Below the pieces are notes generated by a model. That model did no database searches. It saw only the letters and a program-made list of their open reading frames with translations, and was not told where the DNA came from. DNA of 64,000 nt from Ferribacterium limneticum (GTDB lineage Bacteria; Pseudomonadota; Gammaproteobacteria; Burkholderiales; Rhodocyclaceae), in NCBI RefSeq assembly GCF_020510565.1, contig NZ_CP075189.1:3710501-3774500 (forward strand), in the 5' to 3' direction. Positions within the stretch are counted from its first letter, which is position 1, and each line of letters opens with the position of its first letter. A program made the translations under genes and the position numbers. Positions 9,133 through 21,456 of the stretch are shown here, piece by piece.

Positions 9133-9601
9133 CCTCAATTTCCTGATCGCCCACCCGGCGCATTTCTTCGCGCTGGGCTGTGGCAGCGGGCTAGCTCCGA
9201 AAGCACCAGGCACCTTCGGCACGCTGTTCGCGTGGGCAACGTTCGCCCTCTTCCACCACCATTTTTCCGATTTTGGCCTGTTTTTCCTGTTGACCGTGGC
9301 ATACCTCGGCGGCATCTGGTTCATCGACGTCACCGGCCGCGCCATCGGCGATCCGGACCACGGCAGCATCGTCTGGGACGAGATCGTGCCTTTCTGGCTC
9401 ATCCTCATGATGACGCCAGCCACTTTCCTCTGGCAACTGGCCGCCTTCGCGCTTTTCCGCTATTTCGACATCACCAAGCCGCAGCCGGCCCGCTATTTTG
9501 ACGAGCACGTCAAAAACGGCTTCGGCGTCATGGCCGACGACCTTGTCGCGGCCGGCTACACTTTGCTCTGCCTGGCCCTGCTCAAGATCGTTTTCGCCTG
9601 A
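9116..9601 (+). CDS. pgpA: Phosphatidylglycerophosphatase A
   Basis: 161 residues, membrane protein with about four hydrophobic segments. It removes the phosphate from phosphatidylglycerophosphate to make phosphatidylglycerol. The family signatures GSGLAPKAPGTFGTL, DPDHGSIVWDEIVPFW and FRYFDITKPQPARYFD are present. The start is a TTG inside thiL. The region HHHFSDFGLFFLLTVAYLG, between the first two signatures, is encoded by repeat copy C and makes up much of a predicted membrane helix. Confidence 0.95.
   Translation: MAKRPDLNFLIAHPAHFFALGCGSGLAPKAPGTFGTLFAWATFALFHHHFSDFGLFFLLTVAYLGGIWFIDVTGRAIGDPDHGSIVWDEIVPFWLILMMTPATFLWQLAAFALFRYFDITKPQPARYFDEHVKNGFGVMADDLVAAGYTLLCLALLKIVFA
9259..9300 (+). 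repeat. Dispersed 40-bp repeat, copy C
   Basis: ACCATTTTTCCGATTTTGGCC, a T-rich spacer, then CCTGTTGACCGTGGC. It lies inside pgpA, in the same orientation as the gene, and is translated as part of a membrane helix ending LLTVA. Confidence 0.7.
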
Positions 9602-9657
9602 CACGGCAACACCGCACAGGCATAGAATAGCCGGCATAACCTGCTCGGAGATTCGCC

Positions 9658-9936
9658 ATGAGTCACAAGCATGCCCACCTGATGCGCAGCATCTTTCAGG
9701 ACCCACCGTCGGCCAACATTCATTGGCGCGAGATCGAATCGCTGCTCAACCACCTCGGCGCCGAGATCGAACCGGCGCACGGCGCCCGCTACAAGATCAC
9801 GCTCAACAAGGTTGAAGCCTTCCTGCATCACCCACACAACAGCAATACCTGCAGCCGGACGGACATCAAATCGATCCGCGAGATGCTCAGCCATGCCGGG
9901 GTAACGCTATCCGCCTACGAGGCGGGAGAGGCTTGA
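9658..9936 (+). CDS. Orphan HicA-like small protein
   Basis: 92 residues resembling the HicA mRNA-interferase fold (double-stranded RNA-binding-like): IHWREIESLLNHLGAEIEP, then HGARYKITL, AFLHHPHNSN, and a C-terminal helix IKSIREMLSHAGV. The GSHH motif that carries the catalytic His in active HicA is replaced by GARY, so toxin activity is doubtful. No HicB antitoxin gene is adjacent; the next gene starts 10 bp downstream and is a histidine kinase. GGAG precedes the ATG at a good distance. It may have been recruited to another role; no function is claimed. Confidence 0.7.
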   Translation: MSHKHAHLMRSIFQDPPSANIHWREIESLLNHLGAEIEPAHGARYKITLNKVEAFLHHPHNSNTCSRTDIKSIREMLSHAGVTLSAYEAGEA

Positions 9937-9946
9937 GCCAATCGCG

Positions 9947-13210
<3,264 letters not shown>

Positions 13211-13304
13211 AATTATTTCTCGAGAACGTGCGCAATGCCTTGTCTGAGCGAGCTTGGCGAGGGAGACTAGCGTTCGTGAATGAAATGCGAGGGGAGCGGG
13301 AAGC

Positions 13305-16226
13305 ATGACACACCAGGACAACAAGACTCAGGGGCCAGGCAAGCCCATTGTGCTTATTGTCGACGACGTGCCGGACAACCTCGCCGCCATTTCGGAAATG
13401 ATCAGCAACCTCGGCGTTGACGTCCGGGTTGCCAACAGTGGCCCGGTCGCCCTGCGCTACGCCAGGCTACCGCCCCACCCCGACCTCATCCTGCTCGATG
13501 TCATGATGCCCGAGATGGATGGCCATGAGGTGCTCCGGGCGCTACGCGCCGATGGCGAAACCTGCGACATTCCGGTGATATTCGTTACTGCCCTCGACGA
13601 CCCGGAAAACGAGGAACGCGGCATCCACGAAGGCGCCGTCGACTACATCACCAAGCCGATCAATCCGGCGATCCTCGGCATCCGCGTCAAGGCCCAGCTT
13701 GAACTGAAACGGGCCCGCGACATGGTGGCCGGGCAAAAGGCCTGGCTTGAGCAGGAAGTTGCCCGGCGGGTGGCGGAAAACACTCAACTCGATGCCCGCC
13801 TGCAGGTGGCCCTCGCCACCTCCGGCTTCGGCATCTGGGAACACGATCACGAACGCGGCAGCAACCAGTGGAGCCCCAGCCTGTCGCGGATCCTCGGCTT
13901 GACAGAAGGGCCGACGACCATCGCCGCCACGCTTGAATTGATTCACCCGGAAGACCGCAACGCGATAGCGCAGAGCATGGAGGACCAGCCCGGCCACGGT
14001 GACGAAATCCATGTCGAAGAATTGCGCATGCGCCATGCTGATGGTCACTGGGTGTGGATGGAGGCGCGGGGACGGATACTGCGCCGCGATGCCCAGGGAA
14101 AAGCGGCGCTGGTTCTCGGGACCATGGCCGACATCAGCCGGCGCAAGACGGCCGATGCCGAGCAACGGCTGTCATCGGTTGTCTTTACCGGCATCAGCGA
14201 TGGCGTCTGCATCACTGACGCCAACAGCGAGATTCTGCTCACCAACCAGGCTTTTTCCAAGGTGACCGGCTACAGCAGCAGCGAAGCGCTTGGCAAAAAC
14301 CCCCGCATCCTCCGTTCCGGGGTGCATGGCCCCGAGTTTTATCGCGACATGTGGGAAGCCATCAACCGGCACGGCAACTGGCAGGGCGAGATCACCAACC
14401 GGCGTAAGGACGGCGAACTGGTGACCGAATGGCTGAACATTTCGGCCGTACGCGACAGAAGAGGGAATCTGACAAATTACGTCGGCGTATTCAGCGATCT
14501 TTCGGAGCGCCATGCCGCGGCCGAACGCATTCAATACCTGTCCAGCTTCGACCCGCTGACCAACCTGCCCAACCGCAGCCTGTTTGCCGACCGCCTCGGC
14601 CAGGCCCTGATCAGTGCCCACCGCTTCAATCGGGAGACAGCGGTCCTCCTGCTCGACCTCGACCGCTTCCGCTTCATCAACGACACGCTCGGCCCACCCG
14701 TTGGCGACGCGATACTGATCGAGGTGGCGCGCCGCCTCAATCTGCAGGTGCGCGATGGCGACACCATCGGTCGCCGCTCCGGCAACGAATTCGGCTTCGT
14801 GATGGCCAACCTGAGCCACGAGCGCGACACCATCGCGCTCGCCCAGCGCATGCTCGATGCCATCGCCGTTCCCTTCGAGGTCGGTGAGCACACCATCGCC
14901 ATTACCGCCTGCATCGGCGTTGCCGTCGCCCCCCGCAACGGCAACGATGTCGATGCCCTGATGAAGTGCGCCGATGCCGCCCTGCTGCGCACCAAAAAGA
15001 GCGGACAAAACACATTCCGTTTCTATTCGCCGGAAATGGATGCCGATGCCGCCCGCCGACTCGGGCTTGAGGCGGCCTTGCGGCAAGCCCTGCAACGCAA
15101 TGAACTGACTGTTTACTACCAGCCTCAGATCAGTCTCGACAGCGGCAACATGATCGGCATGGAAGCCCTGCTGCGTTGGAACAATCCGGCATTCGGCTCA
15201 ATCTCCCCGGCCGAGTTCATCCCGATCGCCGAAGAAACCGGGCTTATCCTGCCGATTGGCGAATGGGTGTTGCGTACCGCCTGCCTGCAAACCCGGCAGT
15301 GGCTGGACCTTGGCCTGGCCAACCTGCGCATTGCCGTGAACCTCTCGTCTCGCCAGTTTCGCCAGGCCAACCTGCCTGGCCTGGTCAGCCAGTGCCTGGC
15401 CGAAACCGGCCTGCCAGCCGGGGCGCTGGAACTGGAGATTACCGAGAGCGCCCTGATCGACGATATCGACGAAGCTATCGCCCAGTGCCGAAGCCTCAAG
15501 ACACTCGGCATCAAGATTTCGCTCGATGATTTCGGCACCGGTTATTCGTCGCTGGCCTATATCTCGCGCCTGCCCTTCGACAAGATCAAGATCGACCAGA
15601 GCTTTGTCCGCGACATTACTGAAAACCCGGTCAACGCGGCGATTGCTTCGGCGGCCATTGTCATGGCCCGCAGCCTCAACCTGAGCGTACTGGCCGAGGG
15701 CGTTGAAACCGAAGCGCAGGCCAGCTTCCTGCGGAGCAGACGCTGTGACGCGATGCAGGGATATCTGTTCAGCAGGCCGCTACCGGCGGCGGAATTCGAG
15801 CAACTGCTGGCCGGCAAAAAGCGCCTGCAGCTCGCCGACACGCCAGCCGAAAAGGCGCAGACGCTGCTTATTGTTGACGACGAGCCGAATATTCTGACTT
15901 CGCTGTCACGTTTGCTGCGCCGGGAAGGCTTCAACATCCTGACAGCCAATTCGCCCGCCGCGGCTTTCGAGCATCTGGCCAAGCATCCGGTACAGGTCAT
16001 TCTCTCCGACCAGCGCATGCCCGACATGTCGGGGACCGAGTTCTTCGCCCGCGTTCGCCAGCTCTATCCGGACACCATCCGCATCGTACTGACCGGCTAT
16101 ACCGATATCGAATCGGTGACGGGGGCAATCAATCGCGGTGCCATCTACAAATTCCTGACCAAGCCCTGGGATGACGACATGCTGCGCGAACAGATCCGCG
16201 AAGCTTTCCGGATTGCCAAAGGGTGA
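13305..16226 (+). CDS. REC-PAS-PAS-GGDEF(degenerate)-EAL-REC protein
   Basis: 973 residues with receivers at both ends: REC1 (~14-135, Asp in DLILLDVMMPEMDG) and REC2 (~850-970, Asp in VQVILSDQRMPDMSG). Between them are two PAS domains, a GGDEF-type domain and an EAL domain. The cyclase signature is changed to SGNEF, so diguanylate cyclase activity is unlikely. The RxxD I-site (RDGD) is kept, so the domain could sense c-di-GMP. The EAL motif MEALLRW and DDFGTGYSSL are intact, which predicts a phosphodiesterase controlled by phosphorylation. REC2 is of the type found in the next genes (SDQRMPDMSG, then KFLTKPWDDD). Confidence 0.93.
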   Translation: MTHQDNKTQGPGKPIVLIVDDVPDNLAAISEMISNLGVDVRVANSGPVALRYARLPPHPDLILLDVMMPEMDGHEVLRALRADGETCDIPVIFVTALDDPENEERGIHEGAVDYITKPINPAILGIRVKAQLELKRARDMVAGQKAWLEQEVARRVAENTQLDARLQVALATSGFGIWEHDHERGSNQWSPSLSRILGLTEGPTTIAATLELIHPEDRNAIAQSMEDQPGHGDEIHVEELRMRHADGHWVWMEARGRILRRDAQGKAALVLGTMADISRRKTADAEQRLSSVVFTGISDGVCITDANSEILLTNQAFSKVTGYSSSEALGKNPRILRSGVHGPEFYRDMWEAINRHGNWQGEITNRRKDGELVTEWLNISAVRDRRGNLTNYVGVFSDLSERHAAAERIQYLSSFDPLTNLPNRSLFADRLGQALISAHRFNRETAVLLLDLDRFRFINDTLGPPVGDAILIEVARRLNLQVRDGDTIGRRSGNEFGFVMANLSHERDTIALAQRMLDAIAVPFEVGEHTIAITACIGVAVAPRNGNDVDALMKCADAALLRTKKSGQNTFRFYSPEMDADAARRLGLEAALRQALQRNELTVYYQPQISLDSGNMIGMEALLRWNNPAFGSISPAEFIPIAEETGLILPIGEWVLRTACLQTRQWLDLGLANLRIAVNLSSRQFRQANLPGLVSQCLAETGLPAGALELEITESALIDDIDEAIAQCRSLKTLGIKISLDDFGTGYSSLAYISRLPFDKIKIDQSFVRDITENPVNAAIASAAIVMARSLNLSVLAEGVETEAQASFLRSRRCDAMQGYLFSRPLPAAEFEQLLAGKKRLQLADTPAEKAQTLLIVDDEPNILTSLSRLLRREGFNILTANSPAAAFEHLAKHPVQVILSDQRMPDMSGTEFFARVRQLYPDTIRIVLTGYTDIESVTGAINRGAIYKFLTKPWDDDMLREQIREAFRIAKG

Positions 16227-16228
16227 GC

Positions 16229-18925
16229 ATGAGCCCTAGCCCGCGAGCCACTTTTCTCTGGCGCTTCCTGCCGGTGGCTTTTGTGGTCATCGTCGGCACC
16301 CAGTTCCATGGCGATGCCGACGGGACACTTGAGAAGTGGGTCGTGGCCGGGGCCCTGCTCCTTTTCACAGCGATGTGCGTCTTGTTCTGGCTGCGCACCC
16401 GGATGCGCGAAATGGAGCAAGAGGCAAGATTCCAGGCTATTTTTGACTATGCCATGGTCGGGATCGCCACGATATCACCCGAAAAAACCTTGCTGTCGGT
16501 GAACCCGTCGCTGTGTCGGATTTTGGGCTACAAAACCGAAGAGCTGATGCAAAAAACATGGTCAGAACTGACTCACCCTGATGACGCAGAAATGGACATC
16601 AAGAAATTTGATTCCGTCCTGCGTGGTGAATCCGACGGCTATGCGATGGAAAAACGCTTTATCGGCAAGGATGGCGCCGTTGTTTTCACAGCCATCTCGG
16701 CGCGCGCGATCCGCCAGGCTAACGGGAAGGTTGATTTTTTTGTCGTCATCGTCGAAGACATCAGCAACTGGGTACTTGCCGAAACCGAGTGGAGCTCCTC
16801 GGTCAAAATGCTCCAGCGTTTTATCGACCATCTGCCCGGCAGCGCCTACGTCAAGACAGCTGATTCTCGGATTCTGTTAGCCAACAAAGGCTTTCAGGAT
16901 CAATTCGGAATCAAACCTGAAGAGTTGCTGGGCCGCATCTCGACCGAGGCATTTCCTGGCGAATTCGGCCAGAAAGTATTCGCCGACGATGAGCGCATTC
17001 TGGCCACCGGCATCACGGAAAAAATCGAGGACGAATGGAACGGGCGGGTCTTTGAAAGCACCAAGTTCATCATTCCCCGCGACGATGGCAGCGCCGACCT
17101 GGGCGGCATCACGATCGATGTCACCGAGCGTCGCTTGACCGAGCTCAAACTTGCCCAGCAGGCCCGTTGTTCCGCTGTCTTGCTGGAGTTGCCGAAAAAA
17201 GCCGAGGAACTGCCTGAAAAAGCGTTCATGCAATACGCGCTGGAGCGCGCCGAAGAACTGACGCAAAGCGTCATTGGCTTCATGCACCTGGTCAATGACG
17301 ATGGGGTGACCATCGAACTGGTTGCCTGGTCGTCCAGCACGCTGAAGAATTACTGCACGGCCGCCTTCGACAGCCATTACCCCATTTCAGAAGCGGGCAT
17401 CTGGGCCGATGCAGCGCGTAAAAAACAGCCTGTCATTATCAATGACTACGCCAGCGCCGAGAACAAACACGGGCTTCCCCCCGGCCACTCGGCACTGATC
17501 CGCCTGCTCAGCATTCCGGTCATGGCAGAAGGCGCCGTCCGCATGATGACGGGCGTCGGCAACAAAGCGGAGAATTACACCGATTTCGACGTCGAAACGG
17601 TGCAATTGATCGGCAGCGAGACCTGGCGGATCGTCTGCCGGCAGCGTTCCGAAAACGCGCTGCGCCTTGCTACGCAGGTGGTCAATGCGAGCCAGGTGGT
17701 TTGCTTCCGCTCGCGCAGCACCGAAGGCTGGCCATTGGTCTTTATTTCGGACAATGTCCGGCAATGGGGCTACACACCCAAACAACTGATCGCGGGGCAG
17801 CCCACCGTATTTGATGTGATTCACCCCGACGACCAGCCACGGGTGCTGGAGGAAGCAAAGCGCTACGCCGCCGAAGGGGTGCCACGCTTCGCGCAGGAAT
17901 ACCGCCTGGTCACAGCCGAAGGCCAGGTTGTCTGGGTGCTTGGTCGAACCATCGTTCGTCTCGACGCCGAGGGCAAACCTGAGTTTTACGATGGGGTGCT
18001 GACGGACATTACCGAACGCAAAGCCCAGCAATCGCTGATGGACGATGCGCTGAGTCAGCAGAAAAAACTCAACAAGCGCCTTGAAGAAGCCAACAACCAG
18101 TTGATGCAATCGGAAAAAATGGCCTCCATCGGACAACTGGCGGCTGGCGTAGCCCACGAACTGAATAACCCGATCGGCTTCGTTCACTCCAATCTGGGTA
18201 CGCTGGATGGCTACGTACATGACCTCATAGCCATCATCGCTGCTTACCAAACCCTGTTCTGCACGCCGGGCGAAGCCAACCCCCACGAAGATGAAATCAG
18301 GCGACTGCTCGAGCAGCACGATTTCGCCTTCCTCAAGGAAGACATTTTCAGTCTTCTCGCCGAGTCGAAGGATGGCCTTGGCCGGGTCCGCAAGATCGTC
18401 CAGGATCTCAAGAATTTCTCGCGCGTCGGCGAGCAGGAGTGGCAGGAAGCGGACCTCCACCAGGGGATCGATTCAACCCTGAACATTGTCTGGAACGAGC
18501 TGAAGTACAAGGCCAAGGTGATCAAGGAATATGGCGAGATTCCCCATGTCTTCTGCCTGATTTCGCAACTCAACCAGGTTTTCATGAACCTGCTGGTCAA
18601 TGCCGGCCACGCCATTGAAACACAAGGCAGCATCACCATTCGCACCAGCCGGCGCGGCGAAGACAGGATTTGCATCGAAATCAGCGATACCGGCAAAGGG
18701 ATCGCGCCGGAGCACATCAACCGGATTTTCGAGCCGTTCTTTACAACCAAGCCGGTTGGCAAGGGGACCGGGCTAGGGCTTTCGCTGTCCTACGGGATCA
18801 TCAAACGGCACGGCGGCCAAATCGAGGTTGAAAGCGTTGAGGGGCAAGGCACCACTTTCCGTCTGTTACTGCCCATCAATCAAAAACAGAACACTGAACC
18901 AAAAGTTTCGGAGACTTCATCATGA
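16229..18925 (+). CDS. Membrane PAS/GAF histidine kinase
   Basis: About 898 residues. Two short N-terminal hydrophobic segments (FLPVAFVVIVG and WVVAGALLLFTAMCVLFWL) are followed by two PAS domains, a GAF domain (~310-480), another PAS domain and a kinase core. The H-box region is GQLAAGVAHELNNPIGF (His near residue 640), and the HATPase has DTGKGIAPEHINRIFEPFFT and GTGLGLSLSYGI. There is no receiver domain, so it must pass phosphate to a separate REC protein, several of which follow. The ATG at 16229 is preferred to a GTG at 16223 because AAGGG is then at the right spacing. Confidence 0.92.
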   Translation: MSPSPRATFLWRFLPVAFVVIVGTQFHGDADGTLEKWVVAGALLLFTAMCVLFWLRTRMREMEQEARFQAIFDYAMVGIATISPEKTLLSVNPSLCRILGYKTEELMQKTWSELTHPDDAEMDIKKFDSVLRGESDGYAMEKRFIGKDGAVVFTAISARAIRQANGKVDFFVVIVEDISNWVLAETEWSSSVKMLQRFIDHLPGSAYVKTADSRILLANKGFQDQFGIKPEELLGRISTEAFPGEFGQKVFADDERILATGITEKIEDEWNGRVFESTKFIIPRDDGSADLGGITIDVTERRLTELKLAQQARCSAVLLELPKKAEELPEKAFMQYALERAEELTQSVIGFMHLVNDDGVTIELVAWSSSTLKNYCTAAFDSHYPISEAGIWADAARKKQPVIINDYASAENKHGLPPGHSALIRLLSIPVMAEGAVRMMTGVGNKAENYTDFDVETVQLIGSETWRIVCRQRSENALRLATQVVNASQVVCFRSRSTEGWPLVFISDNVRQWGYTPKQLIAGQPTVFDVIHPDDQPRVLEEAKRYAAEGVPRFAQEYRLVTAEGQVVWVLGRTIVRLDAEGKPEFYDGVLTDITERKAQQSLMDDALSQQKKLNKRLEEANNQLMQSEKMASIGQLAAGVAHELNNPIGFVHSNLGTLDGYVHDLIAIIAAYQTLFCTPGEANPHEDEIRRLLEQHDFAFLKEDIFSLLAESKDGLGRVRKIVQDLKNFSRVGEQEWQEADLHQGIDSTLNIVWNELKYKAKVIKEYGEIPHVFCLISQLNQVFMNLLVNAGHAIETQGSITIRTSRRGEDRICIEISDTGKGIAPEHINRIFEPFFTTKPVGKGTGLGLSLSYGIIKRHGGQIEVESVEGQGTTFRLLLPINQKQNTEPKVSETSS

Positions 18926-20238
18926 GCGAGGCGATCGCCCCTCCCACCCTGCTCTTCGTCGATGACGAGCCGGGCATTCTTTCCGCCCTGCGGCGCCTGT
19001 TCCGGCCACACGGCTATCGCATCTTCATTGCCGAGGGCGGCGCCGCCGGGCTGGAAGTACTCGAGAAAGAACAAATCGATCTGGTCATTTCCGACATGCG
19101 CATGCCGGAAATGGACGGCGCCACCTTTCTCAAGGAGGTTCGTGCTCGCTGGCCCAATGTCATGCGCATTCTGCTGACGGGCTACGCTGACATCACATCG
19201 ACCGTTGCCGCGATCAACCAGGGCGAAATCTATCGTTACATCTCGAAACCGTGGGACGACAACGAGATCGTCAGCATCGTCGCCGAAGCCATCGAACACC
19301 AGAATCTGAAGCGGGAAAACCTGCGCCTCTCCTCGCTGACCCAGGCGCAAAATGATCAATTGAAGGAGCTCAACGCCAGTCTCGAACAAAAGGTCGCCGA
19401 CCGTACCGCCGAGTTGCGCCAGGCACTGAGTTTTGTCGAGCAAACTCACAGCGAGTTGAAAAAGGCGTTTCTGACCAGCGTCCAGGTATTTGCCGGGCTG
19501 ATCGAACTACGTAGCGGTCAGGCCGGCAGCCAGATTTCCGGCCATGGCCGGCGCGTGGCGGAGCATGCGCGCAGCGTCGCCCAGCGCCTCAAACTGCCCG
19601 ATGCCGAGGTCCAGAACATCATGCTGGCCGGTCTGCTGCACGATATCGGCAAGCTCGGCCTGCCCGACGAGCTATTGGGCAAGCCCTTCAATACGCTGAC
19701 CCCTGAAAAACGGGCGCTGGTCATGAAGCACCCGGTCATTGGCCAGAACATCCTGATGGGCATCGACAAATTCAAGGACGCGGCTATCCTTGTCCGCCAT
19801 CACCACGAAAGCTATGACGGCAGCGGTTACCCCGACCACCTGGCCGGCATCGCCATTCCGCAGGGCAGCCGCATCCTGCAAGCGGTCAACGAATATGACT
19901 CGCTGATCATCGGCACCCTGGTCCAGCGTCCGCTGAAGCCTGCCGAGGCACTGAATTTTCTGATCGAAAATCGCGGCAAGCGCTACGACCCAGCCGTTGT
20001 TGACGCCTTCGCAACCCTGCTCGCCGAAACCGTCAAGAGCGGCTTTACGGAAATCCCCCTGCGCACCATGCACCTGAAGACGGGAATGCTGCTCAGCCGC
20101 GACCTCATGCACCGTGACGGTTATCTGCTGCTGGCCAAGGGCACGGCACTGACCGCAGAAATCATCGGCCAACTGGTCAAGATGGAAAACTCGGAACAGC
20201 AAATGCTGACCCTCTATATTCGCCAGGAGGAAAAATGA
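18922..20238 (+). CDS. Receiver-HD-GYP response regulator (RpfG-like)
   Basis: 438 residues. The receiver (~10-125) has its Asp in DLVISDMRMPEMDG. A coiled coil (~140-180) precedes the HD-GYP phosphodiesterase domain. The metal-site motifs are complete: LLHDIGKLGLPDEL, HHESYDGSGYPDHLAG, and a downstream helical part. HD-GYP proteins hydrolyse c-di-GMP to GMP. The C-terminal ~70 residues (MHLKTGMLLSRDLMHRDG...LLLAKGTAL) are the usual short extension of this subfamily. It overlaps its neighbours on both sides by 4 bp, so translation is coupled. Confidence 0.95.
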   Translation: MSEAIAPPTLLFVDDEPGILSALRRLFRPHGYRIFIAEGGAAGLEVLEKEQIDLVISDMRMPEMDGATFLKEVRARWPNVMRILLTGYADITSTVAAINQGEIYRYISKPWDDNEIVSIVAEAIEHQNLKRENLRLSSLTQAQNDQLKELNASLEQKVADRTAELRQALSFVEQTHSELKKAFLTSVQVFAGLIELRSGQAGSQISGHGRRVAEHARSVAQRLKLPDAEVQNIMLAGLLHDIGKLGLPDELLGKPFNTLTPEKRALVMKHPVIGQNILMGIDKFKDAAILVRHHHESYDGSGYPDHLAGIAIPQGSRILQAVNEYDSLIIGTLVQRPLKPAEALNFLIENRGKRYDPAVVDAFATLLAETVKSGFTEIPLRTMHLKTGMLLSRDLMHRDGYLLLAKGTALTAEIIGQLVKMENSEQQMLTLYIRQEEK

Positions 20239-20801
20239 GCCGCATCCTGATCGTCGATGACGAGGAATCGATCCTCAAATCCCTCAAACGAGTCCTGCGC
20301 CTGGCGCCGTGTACCTACGGCCCGAAGAGCTACGCCCTTGAAATTTTCGATTTCAATTCGCCGCTGGCCGCGCTGGAGGCCGCACGGAACGAAGAGTTCG
20401 ACCTGTTCATGAGCGACTACCGCATGCCGGGCATGGATGGCATCGAATTCCTCAAGGCGGCCAAGGCCATCCAGCCCGATGCAGCCCGCCTGATTCTTTC
20501 CGGCTACGCCGATCTCAACGCCCTCGTCCGCGCCGTCAATGAAGTCGGCATCGACCGTTTCATCGGTAAGCCGTGGAACGACTATGACCTCATGTCGGCC
20601 ATCGGTCAGGCCCTGGCCCACCGCGACCTGATGCTGGAAAACCGCCAGCTGGCCAATCTGGTCCGTCTCGAAATGGGTGACATCACGCCCGAACAAATCG
20701 AAGCCGAACGGCTGGAGCGCATCGAGCCCGGCATCACCGAAGTCAATTGGGGGCCGGACGGCTCGGTCGTTCTCGATCCCGAGTTTCAAAACAAAGGCTG
20801 A
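20235..20801 (+). CDS. Single-domain response regulator with C-terminal tail
   Basis: 188 residues. One receiver domain (~1-130): acidic pair in ILIVDDEES, Asp in FDLFMSDYRMPGMDG, Lys in RFIGKPWND. It is followed by ~55 residues of helical and acidic tail with no DNA-binding or enzymatic domain. The tail ends ITEVNWGPDGSVVLDPEF. It could be a phosphate shuttle among the kinases of this operon, or a regulator that acts on the adjacent MglA-like GTPase by binding. It starts inside the stop of the HD-GYP gene. Confidence 0.92.
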   Translation: MSRILIVDDEESILKSLKRVLRLAPCTYGPKSYALEIFDFNSPLAALEAARNEEFDLFMSDYRMPGMDGIEFLKAAKAIQPDAARLILSGYADLNALVRAVNEVGIDRFIGKPWNDYDLMSAIGQALAHRDLMLENRQLANLVRLEMGDITPEQIEAERLERIEPGITEVNWGPDGSVVLDPEFQNKG

Positions 20802-20808
20802 CTGCACC

Positions 20809-21456
20809 ATGCCGGAAAGCGATGCCCAGCACCTGAGCTTCAAACTGGTCTATTACGGCCCGGCGCAGAGCGGCAAGACGACCAATCTACTGCGCCTGCA
20901 CGACCTGCTCGCCCCGGAATTGAAGGGCGAGGTCATGACCATGGAGACCAAGGACGACCGCACGCTGTTCTTCGATCTGCTGCCGCTCGGCTTTCGCGCG
21001 CCATCCGGACTGCTCATCAAATTCCGGCTATTCACCGTGCCCGGCCAGGTCGCCCATGACGGCACGCGAAAGGCCGTGCTATCGCGCGCCGATGGCGTGG
21101 TTTTCGTCGCCGACGCCGATCGCGCCCAGGAGACCAACAACGGTGAATCCTTCCAGAGCCTGGCCGCCAACTGCGCCCGGGTCGGCCTGGATTTCGAGCA
21201 CCTGCCCATGGTCGTCCAGTTCAACAAGTGCGACCTGCCGAATGCCGTTCCCGAGGCCGAAATCCGCGAACGCTGGTCGGCCGCACCGTGGCCGCTGGTC
21301 TTTGCCGTCGCCTTGAACGGGCAGGGCATCGAAACGACCTTTGAATTGCTCATTCGCACGGTCTACCGGAATTTTGGCCCAAATTTGAAATTGCAGACGG
21401 AGCACGGCCTCAGCGAAGATGCCTTCGTCGCCGGCGCCCTGGGGAAAAGCGCGTGA
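20809..21456 (+). CDS. MglA-type Ras-like small GTPase
   Basis: 215 residues. G1 motif YYGPAQSGKTT, the MglA-typical segment FTVPGQVAHDGTRKAVL, then ADGVVFVADADRAQET, and the guanine-specificity motif FNKCDLPN. In Myxococcus and other bacteria MglA sets cell polarity and controls type IV pili. Partner genes here (receiver-PilB-like ATPase, histidine kinases) suggest a similar switch. No MglB (Roadblock) gene is seen in the window. Near the C-terminus, repeat copy I is translated as TVYRNFGPNLKLQ. The ATG at 20809 follows the receiver gene by 7 bp. Confidence 0.9.
   Translation: MPESDAQHLSFKLVYYGPAQSGKTTNLLRLHDLLAPELKGEVMTMETKDDRTLFFDLLPLGFRAPSGLLIKFRLFTVPGQVAHDGTRKAVLSRADGVVFVADADRAQETNNGESFQSLAANCARVGLDFEHLPMVVQFNKCDLPNAVPEAEIRERWSAAPWPLVFAVALNGQGIETTFELLIRTVYRNFGPNLKLQTEHGLSEDAFVAGALGKSA
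21357..21394 (-). repeat. Dispersed 40-bp repeat, copy I (diverged)
   Basis: Read on the plus strand: CACGGTCTACCGGAA, then TTTTGGCCCAAATTTG, then AAATTGC. This is the reverse complement of the repeat with scattered changes. It is translated in frame in the MglA-like gene. Confidence 0.55.

Noticed and set aside
16223..16228. GTG at 16223 as start of the PAS/GAF kinase (also TTG at 24889 for the hemerythrin kinase).
   Set aside because: The ATG six bases downstream in each case has a properly spaced purine-rich ribosome binding site.
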